From Lachnospiraceae bacterium (lineage in GTDB: Bacteria; Bacillota; Clostridia; Lachnospirales; Lachnospiraceae), in NCBI GenBank assembly GCA_024699325.1, contig JAILPS010000012.1, positions 39,485 through 103,484 of the forward strand: a stretch of 64,000 nt of DNA, read 5' to 3'. The position numbers and the translations under genes were made by a program. The notes under the pieces are model-generated. The model was given only the letters and a program-made list of their open reading frames with translations, made no database searches and was not told where the DNA came from. Positions 18,006 through 27,576 of this stretch are shown here, one piece after another. Numbering within the stretch: the stretch's first letter is position 1; each line of letters opens with the position of its first letter.

Positions 18006-19229
18006 TTACACGCTCATGCCGGAATATATCTTCACGATATTGACTAACACATCCACCACCCTGTCCATTCTCTCTGCGGTGATGCATTCGTATTCTCCGT
18101 GGAAGTTAAAACCGCCCGTTCCGAGGTTTGGACATGGAAGTCCCTCGTATGAGAGTCTCGCGCCGTCCGTGCCGCCTCTCACGGGAATGCTCACAGGCTC
18201 AATTCCTGCCTCTCTCATGGCCTGCTCTGCCACTCTGATAAGGTGCATGTGGGGCTCGATTTTTTCAAGCATATTGTAGTACTGATCCCTCTGGCTGACA
18301 CTTACCGTGCCCTCGCCGTATTTGTCGTTAAGCCTTCCAGCAATCTCTGTAAGCAGCCTCTTCCTGGCCTCAAACTTCTCCCTGTCGTGGTCTCTTACAA
18401 TGTATGAAAGCCTCGCCTGGGAGACACTTCCCTCCATGCCTGTAAGGTGGAAGAAGCCCTCTCTGTCCTCTGTGTGCTCAGGCCTCTCTCCCGCAGGAAG
18501 CGCCATGTGAAACTCCATGGCAACATTTTGCGCGTTGATCATGGTATCCTTGGCAGAGCCCGGATGAACGCTTAAGCCCTTAACCATTACCGTCGCCGCA
18601 GAGGCATTAAAATTCTCATACTCTATCTCGTCGATATCACCGCCGTCCACAGTGTATGCATATTTCGCGCCAAAGCCTGCAACGTCGAAGAAGTCTGCGC
18701 CCTCTCCAATCTCCTCGTCCGGCGTGAAGCCAATGCTTATCGGTCCGTGGGGAATATTTTCTGTGATAATTCTCTCAAGCGCGGTCATAATCTCCGCGTC
18801 GCCGCTCTTGTCATCTGCGCCGAGAAGCGTTGTGCCGTCGCTGGTTATAACAGTCTCGCCCTTAAACCTCTCCATAAAAGGAAACATAGCCGGGTCAAGC
18901 ACTCTGCCGCTTGGAAGCGCTATAGGGCCACCCTGATAGTTTTCGTGGAGGATGGGCTTGACATTAAGTCCGCTAGCGTCAGGCGCCGTGTCCATGTGGG
19001 CGATAAAACCTATGGGCGTTCTGTCCTCATACCCGACCGTTGCCGGAAGAAAACCGTAGACATAGCATTTGTCCGTGACATGCACATTAGTTAGCCCCAA
19101 CTCTTTTAGCTGTTTTTCAAGCAGTCTTGCCAGGTCAAACTCCCCCGCAAAGCTGGGATGTGTTCCCGTGGTCTCATCAGATGTGGTGTGTATCTTCACA
19201 TAATCCAACAATCTCTCATAAGCTCTCAT
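18006..19229 (-). CDS. pepT: Peptidase T (tripeptide aminopeptidase)
   Basis: A cytoplasmic M20-family di-zinc exopeptidase that removes N-terminal residues from tripeptides. Metal-site motifs are IAHMDTAPDASG (His78 and Asp80), LGADDKSG (bridging Asp near 140), TPDEEIGEGADFFDV (catalytic and metal Glu near 173-174) and VDGGDIDEIEYENFNA (about 193-208). The closing PVRGGTDGARLS and NLGTGGFNFHGEYE blocks hold the last histidine. The 407 residues equal the family norm. It appears to stand alone; no clear terminator follows the stop. Confidence 0.96.
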   Translation of the reverse strand: MRAYERLLDYVKIHTTSDETTGTHPSFAGEFDLARLLEKQLKELGLTNVHVTDKCYVYGFLPATVGYEDRTPIGFIAHMDTAPDASGLNVKPILHENYQGGPIALPSGRVLDPAMFPFMERFKGETVITSDGTTLLGADDKSGDAEIMTALERIITENIPHGPISIGFTPDEEIGEGADFFDVAGFGAKYAYTVDGGDIDEIEYENFNASAATVMVKGLSVHPGSAKDTMINAQNVAMEFHMALPAGERPEHTEDREGFFHLTGMEGSVSQARLSYIVRDHDREKFEARKRLLTEIAGRLNDKYGEGTVSVSQRDQYYNMLEKIEPHMHLIRVAEQAMREAGIEPVSIPVRGGTDGARLSYEGLPCPNLGTGGFNFHGEYECITAERMDRVVDVLVNIVKIYSGMSV

Positions 19230-19240
19230 AATCTACCTCT

Positions 19241-19273
19241 TATAACTAAAGGGGCCGCATAAATGCTGCCCCT
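19241..19273 (-). terminator. Terminator after the DUF6106-like gene
   Basis: The stem AGGGGC / GCCCCT extends through an imperfect AGCAT/ATGCG arm. On the minus strand it runs into TTTAGTTATAA. It lies a few bases after the stop codon at 19279. Confidence 0.65.
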
Positions 19274-19278
19274 GATGA

Positions 19279-19788
19279 TTAACAATTGATATAAACCTTT
19301 CTAGGTGAAGTGTACTTCATGGCGCCTAAAAGCTTCTCGTTCGGCTCAAACAGAACAATCTGTCTGCCCTCCTTGCCAGAGTAGATAAACGCGTAAACTA
19401 CAGCGCCATCCATGTGTGATGTGTAGTCTACAATCTTCGCGCCGCTCTTAGGATTCTCAAGCATCGGCTTAATCTGCGAGCTGTTCTTGAGCGCAATCAC
19501 CTCAATCTTATCCATGGGATACTCGCCGGCCTTCTTCCTTGAAGATCTGTTGAAGATTTTGTCCACATTAAGCTGATCGCCAAGGTATGTGTATTCATAC
19601 TCAACATTGAGCTTAGGGAAAACCCAGACATATACAAGAATCAGAGCCACAAATATCAAAAGGAATATCCAGTTGATTAAACCTAATAAAAATGAGACAA
19701 CCGCAAGCACAATAGTGCCAATCTTCAGAATCGGAGCGTATGCCGGAGTCTGTCTCGCAATCAATACCTCTACAAATGTGTCAGCCAT
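19279..19788 (-). CDS. DUF6106-like small membrane protein
   Basis: A 169-residue protein with two adjacent hydrophobic helices (about residues 22-36 and 40-56) and then a soluble C-terminal domain with alternating strands (VEYEYTYLGDQLNVDKIFN, MDKIEVIALKNSS). The soluble part resembles a PH-like sheet and probably faces the cytoplasm. I recognise the pattern as the DUF6106 group common in Lachnospiraceae, with no known function. It is the gene after groEL but is separated from it by a hairpin, so it may have separate expression. Confidence 0.65.
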   Translation of the reverse strand: MADTFVEVLIARQTPAYAPILKIGTIVLAVVSFLLGLINWIFLLIFVALILVYVWVFPKLNVEYEYTYLGDQLNVDKIFNRSSRKKAGEYPMDKIEVIALKNSSQIKPMLENPKSGAKIVDYTSHMDGAVVYAFIYSGKEGRQIVLFEPNEKLLGAMKYTSPRKVYINC

Positions 19789-19808
19789 AAATTCACCTCA
19801 ATACTAAG

Positions 19809-19834
19809 AATGGGAACGTTTTGCCGTTCCCATT
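19809..19834 (-). terminator. Hairpin after groEL
   Basis: A perfect ten-base-pair stem AATGGGAACG / CGTTCCCATT with a six-base loop lies 38 bases after the groEL stop. The following minus-strand sequence (CTTAGTATT) is a weak U tract, so some read-through into the next gene is possible. Confidence 0.65.
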
Positions 19835-19871
19835 CAATTATATAGATTTTTCTGATAATTGCAAGTATTTA

Positions 19872-21506
<1,635 letters not shown>

Positions 21507-21510
21507 TTAA

Positions 21511-21798
21511 TTATTTCTCTAAGATAGCAAGAATATCGTTCTGCTTAACAATGATGTACTCCTGACCTTCAACCTTGATCTCTGTGCCGGCGTACTTAGA
21601 GTAGAATACCTGATCGCCAGGCTTAACCTGCATCTTGACTTCCTTGCCGTCTACAACACCACCGGGTCCTACTGCAACAACCTCTGCCTGCTGTGGCTTC
21701 TCCTTGGCTGAACCTGTGAGAACGATGCCAGACTTGGTTGTCTCCTCAGCCTCAAGCTGCTTAAGTACGACTCTGTCGCTTAATGGTACTAACTTCAT
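21511..21798 (-). CDS. groES: Co-chaperonin GroES (Hsp10)
   Basis: A 95-residue lid of the GroEL chamber. It has KLVPLSDRVVLKQLEAEE at the N-terminus, then the mobile loop TTKSGIVLTGSAKEKPQQA (about 20-38) and the roof motif VGPGGVVDGKEV. It is the first gene of the groESL operon. The CIRCE operator at 21848-21874 lies 50 bases before its ATG, between promoter and ribosome-binding site, so HrcA repression is expected; hrcA is not in the window. Confidence 0.98.
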   Translation of the reverse strand: MKLVPLSDRVVLKQLEAEETTKSGIVLTGSAKEKPQQAEVVAVGPGGVVDGKEVKMQVKPGDQVFYSKYAGTEIKVEGQEYIIVKQNDILAILEK

Positions 21799-21847
21799 AA
21801 TAAAGCCTCCTTCTTTAACACAAATTGTGTGTGTCTTTGATGTTTTG

Positions 21848-21874
21848 TTAGCACTCTCTTTGTTTGAGTGCTTA
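21848..21874 (-). promoter_or_regulatory. CIRCE operator (HrcA binding site) of groESL
   Basis: TTAGCACTC, nine bases, then GAGTGCTTA. The consensus is TTAGCACTC-N9-GAGTGCTAA, so one position deviates. The position just upstream of groES is diagnostic for HrcA heat-shock control. Confidence 0.95.
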
Positions 21875-21884
21875 AAATGTTTTA

Positions 21885-21917
21885 TAATTTTATCCCACCC
21901 CCATAAGGAAGTGGGAT
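21885..21917 (-). terminator. Probable terminator after the small acidic protein gene
   Basis: ATCCCAC / GTGGGAT form a seven-base-pair stem with a twelve-base loop, followed on the minus strand by an A/T-rich run AAAATTATAAAA. It lies ten bases after the stop codon of the 71-residue gene and upstream of CIRCE. Confidence 0.5.
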
Positions 21918-21927
21918 TATTAACTGA

Positions 21928-22143
21928 TTATTCTGTCACTGTCTCAGCCTGGACATCATCTAAAGATATCTCGCTGTATGATCTCTCTGCTGTCTCTGTC
22001 TCCTCAGAGTCAACCTCCTCGAATTCATCGTCAAGTTCTGCGCTGAAACTCTCGCACTGCTTCTTATATGCCACATATGCAGCTGCACATGCGCCAACTA
22101 CTGCTCCGCCAACAAGGACCTTAAGTATCTTACTGTCTGACAT
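21928..22143 (-). CDS. Small membrane-anchored acidic protein, unknown
   Basis: A 71-residue protein with one N-terminal hydrophobic span (KVLVGGAVVGACAAAYVAYKK, residues 8 onward, Gly/Ala rich) and a strongly acidic tail (DDEFEEVDSEETETAERS). A good ribosome-binding site (AAGGAG) precedes the ATG by six bases. The form resembles YtxH-like or other small stress-associated membrane proteins but no family motif is certain. It lies just upstream of groESL on the same strand, separated by a hairpin and CIRCE. Confidence 0.7.
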   Translation of the reverse strand: MSDSKILKVLVGGAVVGACAAAYVAYKKQCESFSAELDDEFEEVDSEETETAERSYSEISLDDVQAETVTE

Positions 22144-22250
22144 GCCTAACTCCTTTCAAAACCCTACCTTTGAAAACGTTACTTATTGTAATACCATTTT
22201 TCAAAAAAGAAAAGGGGTATTTTTAAAAAAATGATAAAACTTTGCAAAAA

Positions 22251-22985
22251 CTAATCATAAATCTTGTTGCTCTTCTTCTCCTCAGGCGGAACTATGCTGT
22301 TAAGCTTCGTCATAGCCCTGACAACAGCGGTCTTGGCCTCCTTCCAAGGAGCGTCGTGATAGTTGTAATCAAACTTGTTGATAAACCACTGCACATCGTC
22401 CTCAACTCTTCGCATATTTTCAAGATAAATGTCTGTAGTAACCTTCACGAATTCGTCAAGCATTTTGCCGCTCATTTCGCCGGAAGCGTCCTGTAAGAGT
22501 CTTCCGAAATGTCCTGTGCAGAAGCCCTTGCACTTCTTATACTTCTCCCTGAACTTATCGTCCGTCTTATACAGATACAGTATGGTGTAGATATATCTGT
22601 CGTAGAGATCCTTCACTCTGTCGCACACGAAGCATGTGGACTGAAGATTCTTCACATAGTCAACCACAGGTGAGCCCTTCTTAAACAGACCGCCCTTCAG
22701 AGGATTCTTAGCAAGCGCCTCAATCTCTCTGTTGGTCTTCTCCATGTGAGTCTTCATCATGAGAGCTAACCCCAGCCTGTTCTCCTTATCGTAGAGCATT
22801 TGCATATGGTTCTTGCAAAAACCCAGCTTGTCGGTCTGCAGTCTGAAGCGGTCATCCATGTAGCTTGGTCCAAGCGTAAATGATATGGCGTCCGCCTCGA
22901 TATCTCTGTACATCAGGCACACAGGGCACTCGCAGTCCTTCTCAAACGCATCATTTACAGGTATCGCATATATTTTCTCAGCCAT
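22251..22985 (-). CDS. DUF6062-like cysteine-rich protein
   Basis: A 244-residue soluble protein with repeated putative metal sites: CECPVC (residues 18-23) paired with FCKNHMQ (about 76-82), and CFVC (about 117-120) paired with CKGFCTGHFG (about 148-157). The two Cys-x2-Cys plus Cys-x2-His sets suggest two zinc- or cluster-binding modules. I associate this pattern with the DUF6062 family in Lachnospiraceae, which has no assigned function. The gene lies 56 bases downstream of glnS on the same strand and may share its transcript. Confidence 0.65.
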   Translation of the reverse strand: MAEKIYAIPVNDAFEKDCECPVCLMYRDIEADAISFTLGPSYMDDRFRLQTDKLGFCKNHMQMLYDKENRLGLALMMKTHMEKTNREIEALAKNPLKGGLFKKGSPVVDYVKNLQSTCFVCDRVKDLYDRYIYTILYLYKTDDKFREKYKKCKGFCTGHFGRLLQDASGEMSGKMLDEFVKVTTDIYLENMRRVEDDVQWFINKFDYNYHDAPWKEAKTAVVRAMTKLNSIVPPEEKKSNKIYD

Positions 22986-23041
22986 AAAACCCCCGTTTTA
23001 AAATATCCGCCCCACCTGGAAATATGGAGCGGATAACATCA

Positions 23042-24727
23042 TCAGATCTTAAATGAACTCTTGAGTGAAACAATTCTGTTAAATACAGGCTTGCCAGGCT
23101 CAGAATCCTTACAGTCAACACAGAAATAGCCGTTTCTCACGAACTGGAAGCTGTCAAATGCCACCGCGTCCTTAAGGCTTGGCTCGATTGCGCAGTCCTT
23201 AAGCACTGTGAGAGAATGTGGATTAAGGTTAAGTGTGCCGTCCTCGTTGAGTTTGCCCTTCTCCTCGTCGACGATATTCTCGTAGAGTCTAACCTCAGCT
23301 CTGAGAGCTGTAGGAGCATTGACCCACTGAACTGTACCCTTGACCTTGCGCGTGTCGCAGTTGCCGCCGCGTGTAGCAGGGTCGTAGGTTGCATGTACAA
23401 CGGTCACGTTGCCGTCTGCATCCTTCTCGCAGCCTGTGCAGGTCACGAAGTAGGCGTTCATGAGGCGGACCTCATTGCCCGGGAACAGTCTGAAATACTT
23501 CTTCACAGGCTCCTCCATGAAATCCTCGCTCTCTATGAAGAGCTCTCTTGAGAATGGAACCATTCTGCTTCCAAGCTCAGGATTCTCCTGGTTGTTGCTG
23601 ACCTCTAAGTACTCTGTCTCTCCCTCAGGATAGTTGTCAATGATGAGCCTGATAGGATTAAGTATCGCGCTCACTCTCTTGTTCTTGAGCTTCAGATCCT
23701 CGCGGATACAATACTCAAGCATAGCGTAGTCGACTGAGCTGTCGCTTTTGGAAACTCCGCACAGCTCGATGAACTTCTGGATGGATGAAGGTGTGAAACC
23801 GCGGCGTCTAAGCGCTGCTATGGTCACAAGTCTCGGATCATCCCAGCCGTCCACAATGCCGTCCTCAACCAGCTTCTTGATATATCTCTTACCTGTGACA
23901 ACATTTGTGAGATATAACTTCGCAAACTCTATCTGTCTAGGCGGCTCGCTAAACTCGCACTCCCTGACTACCCAGTCGTAGAGAGGTCTGTGGTCCTCAA
24001 ACTCCAGCGTACAGATGGAATGTGTGATATGCTCAACAGCATCCTCGATAGGATGTGCGAAATCGTACATAGGATAGATGCACCACTTGTCGCCTGTTCT
24101 GTGATGTGTCATGTGGGCAACTCTGTAGATTACAGGGTCTCTCATGTTGATGTTAGGTGAGGCCATGTCAATCTTGGCGCGAAGAACCTTAGAACCGTCC
24201 TCGTATTTGCCATTCTTCATGTCCTCGAACATCTGAAGGTTCTCCTCCACGCTTCTGTCGCGGTACGGGCTGTTCTTGCCAGGCTCCGTGAGAGTTCCTC
24301 TGTAAGCTCTGATCTCCTCAGCGCTTAAATCGTCCACATATGCCTTGCCCTTCTTGATAAGGAACACTGCACATTCATACATTTTGTCAAAATAATCAGA
24401 CGCGAAGAAGAGTCTGTCCTCGAAGTCGGCACCCAGCCACTTCACATCAGCTGTGATGGACTCAACGAACTCTGTCTTCTCCTTGGTAGGATTAGTGTCG
24501 TCGAATCTGAAGTTGAATTTGCCGCCGTACTCCTGTGACAGGCCATAGTTTAATAATATGGACTTCGCATGTCCGATGTGGAGATAGCCGTTGGGCTCCG
24601 GAGGGAAACGTGTCTGCACATGTGTGTAGTTGCCCTCAGCCAAATCCTTCTCAATCTCCATCTCTATGAAATTCTTGGAAACAACTGCCTCCTCCTCGTT
24701 AGCCGTTGTGTTAATATTCTCTGCCAT
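23042..24727 (-). CDS. glnS: Glutaminyl-tRNA synthetase
   Basis: GlnRS charges tRNA-Gln directly. The catalytic signature is [15 protein letters not shown] (residues 41-55). The acceptor-binding domain has [15 protein letters not shown] (about 77-91), and TFEFDHR-like text appears as [13 protein letters not shown] (about 245-257). The loop that is usually MSKRKL reads [13 protein letters not shown], which I believe is a clade variant. The two C-terminal beta barrels (about 340-561) include [19 protein letters not shown] and end [11 protein letters not shown]. The 561-residue length is normal. Having GlnRS means this organism does not depend on GatCAB for Gln-tRNA. Confidence 0.96.
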   Translation of the reverse strand: MAENINTTANEEEAVVSKNFIEMEIEKDLAEGNYTHVQTRFPPEPNGYLHIGHAKSILLNYGLSQEYGGKFNFRFDDTNPTKEKTEFVESITADVKWLGADFEDRLFFASDYFDKMYECAVFLIKKGKAYVDDLSAEEIRAYRGTLTEPGKNSPYRDRSVEENLQMFEDMKNGKYEDGSKVLRAKIDMASPNINMRDPVIYRVAHMTHHRTGDKWCIYPMYDFAHPIEDAVEHITHSICTLEFEDHRPLYDWVVRECEFSEPPRQIEFAKLYLTNVVTGKRYIKKLVEDGIVDGWDDPRLVTIAALRRRGFTPSSIQKFIELCGVSKSDSSVDYAMLEYCIREDLKLKNKRVSAILNPIRLIIDNYPEGETEYLEVSNNQENPELGSRMVPFSRELFIESEDFMEEPVKKYFRLFPGNEVRLMNAYFVTCTGCEKDADGNVTVVHATYDPATRGGNCDTRKVKGTVQWVNAPTALRAEVRLYENIVDEEKGKLNEDGTLNLNPHSLTVLKDCAIEPSLKDAVAFDSFQFVRNGYFCVDCKDSEPGKPVFNRIVSLKSSFKI

Positions 24728-24804
24728 AAATTTTCCTCCAATAACTGGTAAATAACTGTTTAAATGTAAAACGAAACCAATTATTTGTCAAGGTAATAGC
24801 GCAA

Positions 24805-24833
24805 CAAAAAAGCCTGGAACCTAAGTTCCAGGC
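24805..24833 (-). terminator. Terminator of the tRNA-Thr gene
   Basis: A perfect nine-base-pair stem GCCTGGAAC / GTTCCAGGC with loop CTAA is followed by six T residues on the minus strand, only a few bases after the tRNA 3' end. Confidence 0.92.
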
Positions 24834-24836
24834 CAA

Positions 24837-24908
24837 GCTGATGACGGGAATCGAACCCGTGACCTCCACATTACCAATGTGACGCACTACCGACTGTGCT
24901 ACATCAGC
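24837..24908 (-). tRNA. tRNA-Thr (anticodon GGU)
   Basis: The minus strand folds as a complete cloverleaf of 72 bases. The acceptor arms GCTGATG and CATCAGC pair fully. The D arm is GCAC..GTGC-like with GGTAG, the anticodon loop is TTGGTAA (anticodon GGT, threonine codons ACC/ACU), and the T arm is ACGGG-TTCGATT-CCCGT. No CCA is encoded, so it is added after transcription. The gene has its own strong promoter and terminator. Confidence 0.95.
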
Positions 24909-24936
24909 ACTCCGCTGACAAAAAGCCAACAGCGAT

Positions 24937-24965
24937 ATCCTACACTAAAGGTACATTTTTGTCAA
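24937..24965 (-). promoter_or_regulatory. Promoter of tRNA-Thr
   Basis: TTGACA (24965-24960), a 17-base spacer and TAGGAT (24942-24937) on the minus strand, about 30 bases before the mature tRNA 5' end. Confidence 0.8.
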
Positions 24966-25061
24966 CTTGATTTTTGATTTTCTTGCGAATTTATATGCTC
25001 CTTAAAGTCTCAACCAGGGGAGAATAATCGCATGTTACCATATTCCTCCCCCAAAATAAAA

Positions 25062-25856
25062 CTAGAACGAATGTGAGCCGCCGTGACCACCACCGCCGTG
25101 ACCACCACCGCCGCCTGAGCTACCGCTGTGATGACCGCTGCCTCCTCTGCCAGATCCCAATAATACAACCAGTATTCTTAAAATAATCAGCCATACAGGA
25201 GGTGAATAATACGACGATGTATTATTAATCCTGTAGCTTGCATTAAGTATTGTCGCATTGTTGCCACTGTCCGAAAGCATGGCATAATTGTCCATTTTTT
25301 TGTTTCCGTGAAGTGCTTTTGCGAGCATGTAGTTTAACATTAGAGCTATGATAAGCGCTATACATATATTGCCCACAATCTTCATTCCTGAGCTTATATT
25401 CTTGCCTTCATAAACCATGCGCACCTGTGTAAATGCCTCTATGGCAGCTCGGGCATAATAACCCTGGGACGCATATCCATAGACATTGTCGGCGATAATA
25501 TCACATTTGCTCTTGGATACTCTATCTGCCATCTCTCCGGTGACATAAATCGTTAAATCGCGATTATTGAAATCTATGCAAAAAACTGCCGCACTGCCAT
25601 TCTGGAAATAATCCCAGCATCTCTGGCTTGCAATCATGTAGGAATTAGTGTTTGAATCTATGCTTATGAATAGTACGCTTCCATAGGCGGACAGCTCATT
25701 CATCGTCGCCCTCAATGTTTCCTCTTCCTCATAACTTAAGACATCCATTTCATCCTCGATGATAACACTGTTAGCAAGGGCATAATCGCTAAACATCAGC
25801 ACGCCGATAAGCATAAATACCGCTGTTATAAAAACTCTGTATTTATTCCAAGCCAC
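25062..25856 (-). CDS. TPM-domain membrane protein with Gly/His-rich tail
   Basis: A 264-residue protein with an N-terminal signal or anchor helix (about residues 5-28), an extracytoplasmic TPM domain (about 32-150; DEMDVLSYEEEETLRATMNE, VLFISIDSNTN, FCIDFNNRDLTIYVTG), a second helix (about 163-180) and a third near residue 220. The tail is built of Gly, Ser and His (GGGGGHGGGGHGGSHSF), as in many TPM proteins. The GTG at 25856 is the likely start: AGGAGGTGATAACA precedes it. It overlaps the end of the upstream zinc-ribbon gene by 14 bases, so the two are translationally coupled. TPM proteins act at the cell envelope in poorly understood roles. Confidence 0.82.
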   Translation of the reverse strand: MAWNKYRVFITAVFMLIGVLMFSDYALANSVIIEDEMDVLSYEEEETLRATMNELSAYGSVLFISIDSNTNSYMIASQRCWDYFQNGSAAVFCIDFNNRDLTIYVTGEMADRVSKSKCDIIADNVYGYASQGYYARAAIEAFTQVRMVYEGKNISSGMKIVGNICIALIIALMLNYMLAKALHGNKKMDNYAMLSDSGNNATILNASYRINNTSSYYSPPVWLIILRILVVLLGSGRGGSGHHSGSSGGGGGHGGGGHGGSHSF

Positions 25857-27438
25857 TGTTATCACCTCCTGTTCTGTCAAACATCTCAAGAGGCCTCGTT
25901 ATGCATATATTGTACGCCCAGATGAGAGTTATTATAAATACAACTATAGCTGCGACTACGCCGTAGCAAGCTATGTAATAATAGATATCTTTGACGGGCT
26001 GCCATATGGATACAGCTCCGCAAACAAGGAACACGCCCATTGCAATAAATGTGGGCGGTTTAGCATTCACCTCGATCACATAATCGGCGTCAACTGCAAC
26101 CTTAATTGCATATCCAATTCCAGCCACCGTAATTATTCCTGAAACTACTCTGTAAGCAAAACTCATGGTTACAGGGCTAAAAATACCAGATAGTCCAAAC
26201 AAATCTTCCGTCATGTTAAATATAAACATAATCAGCATAATCGCACATACTATCCCTGTCATGACAACAGAGCTCATTTTGATATGTTTTTGTTCGCTCA
26301 GTCTGCCACCCTTGATTACTCTTTCCCTGTTTTCCTGAAGTTTATCAACTGCTTTGTGATAAAACCTGAGAGCCAAAAACTGTATGGCCGAACACAGAAT
26401 CAGCAGGTTTGGAGGTGTGATCGTCACAAAAAGGTTCAGAATGAAATATAACGGAACAGCCGTGATTATTGAGAATAGCAGATACTTCCAGATTGCTACC
26501 GGAATGTCTGCGTGCATTCTTCCCGTCTGTCCATTGATAGTCGCGTAGCTCATTCTTCCCCTCATATAATATGACAAAAACCAAACAGGAAGCATGGCTT
26601 TGCTGGCGTTTTTAACCTTCGTGCCAAATGTATTCTTGTGAACAGAATCCTCCATAGTTTCGTTAATTGAAAATTTCCGAAATATTCTGTTATTGTATGC
26701 TGTGTAGTATGCATACTCCTCAGCAAGCTCAGTGACATACTGCCTATAGTAAACCTCTTTAACATTTGGAATATCAGCGTAGAACCCGTACAGATACTCC
26801 TCACCAAAAGGTACGCTCTCTTCCATGTTAAACGGAGCGATACATTCGCTTATGATATCCGGGAAGTTGTTGGAAGCATCGTGAGTTAACGACCTGTAAT
26901 CACCAACAACATCACCCTCTAACAGGTAAGTGGTGCAAACCTTATAGTTGACATCATATGGATCTCTGCTAAACTCGTCAGCGGTCAGATGGAACGCTCC
27001 CTTCTGCTCTATATCATACACGTAGTAAGGCATGTAGATGCCTCTGAAGCTGTCGATATGTCCCTGCTTAAGCATGGCGTTCGGAGCATATATAGCAGTT
27101 CTCAGTTTCTTCTTATATATCTTCTGACAGTCAATCTTGGTCTTCTTAAACGGAATGATATAGTCCGGGCGTTTCACAATCTCCAACCTGTCTGTCAGAA
27201 CCGTCTGGGCGTCACAATAAGAGCAGAACGAAACAGCTGAGCCCTCCTGCGTGGCAAGTTCTGCGCCACACACGGGACATGTGTACATTCTGACCTCAAA
27301 AGTGTCACTAATCCCCGCTTCCTTCACATCGCTCTCGCCCTTGCCAACATCCTGAAGGGACTCGCACTGCAAACATTTTAGCTTCTGCGACACAATATCA
27401 AAAACCATTCTGCCGCCACATTTTTTACAAGAAATCAT
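25843..27438 (-). CDS. Zinc-ribbon multi-pass membrane protein (TPM partner)
   Basis: A 531-residue protein starting MISCKKCGG at the ATG 27438, with GGGGG seven bases upstream. Two zinc ribbons lie at the N-terminus: CKKCGG with CLQC (about residues 4-26), and CPVC with CSYC (about 54-75). A soluble domain follows (about 80-310; PFKKTKIDCQKIYKKKL, YMPYYVYD). About seven hydrophobic helices lie between 315 and 515. It resembles the TFIIB-type-zinc-ribbon proteins that often neighbour TPM or SPFH proteins in clostridia. Overlap with the TPM gene supports a joint complex at the membrane. Confidence 0.75.
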   Translation of the reverse strand: MISCKKCGGRMVFDIVSQKLKCLQCESLQDVGKGESDVKEAGISDTFEVRMYTCPVCGAELATQEGSAVSFCSYCDAQTVLTDRLEIVKRPDYIIPFKKTKIDCQKIYKKKLRTAIYAPNAMLKQGHIDSFRGIYMPYYVYDIEQKGAFHLTADEFSRDPYDVNYKVCTTYLLEGDVVGDYRSLTHDASNNFPDIISECIAPFNMEESVPFGEEYLYGFYADIPNVKEVYYRQYVTELAEEYAYYTAYNNRIFRKFSINETMEDSVHKNTFGTKVKNASKAMLPVWFLSYYMRGRMSYATINGQTGRMHADIPVAIWKYLLFSIITAVPLYFILNLFVTITPPNLLILCSAIQFLALRFYHKAVDKLQENRERVIKGGRLSEQKHIKMSSVVMTGIVCAIMLIMFIFNMTEDLFGLSGIFSPVTMSFAYRVVSGIITVAGIGYAIKVAVDADYVIEVNAKPPTFIAMGVFLVCGAVSIWQPVKDIYYYIACYGVVAAIVVFIITLIWAYNICITRPLEMFDRTGGDNSGLE

Positions 27439-27541
27439 AATTCCCCCTGTGAATTTAAAAAATTGCCAAAACACATTTATATTTTATACCATATAAAAAT
27501 GCTGTTTGAAACATTCCTTGTATTAATTCTTAAAAAAATAT

Positions 27542-27576
27542 TAAAAAATCCGGCAGCCTTACAGTGCCGCCGGATT
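27542..27576 (-). terminator. Terminator overlapping the stop codon of the VWA gene
   Basis: AATCCGGC and GCCGGATT (with inner GGCA/TGCC) enclose the TAA stop of the VWA protein itself, and a run of T residues follows on the minus strand. The last codons are therefore part of the terminator stem. Confidence 0.88.

Noticed and set aside
23042..24727. Defective GlnRS because the KMSKS-like loop reads TGKR
   Set aside because: The rest of the enzyme is intact and the change looks like a lineage variant rather than decay.
25016..25052. Terminator after the TPM gene
   Set aside because: GGGGAG/CTCCCC arms exist but with a long loop and no U tract on the minus strand, so I could not support it.
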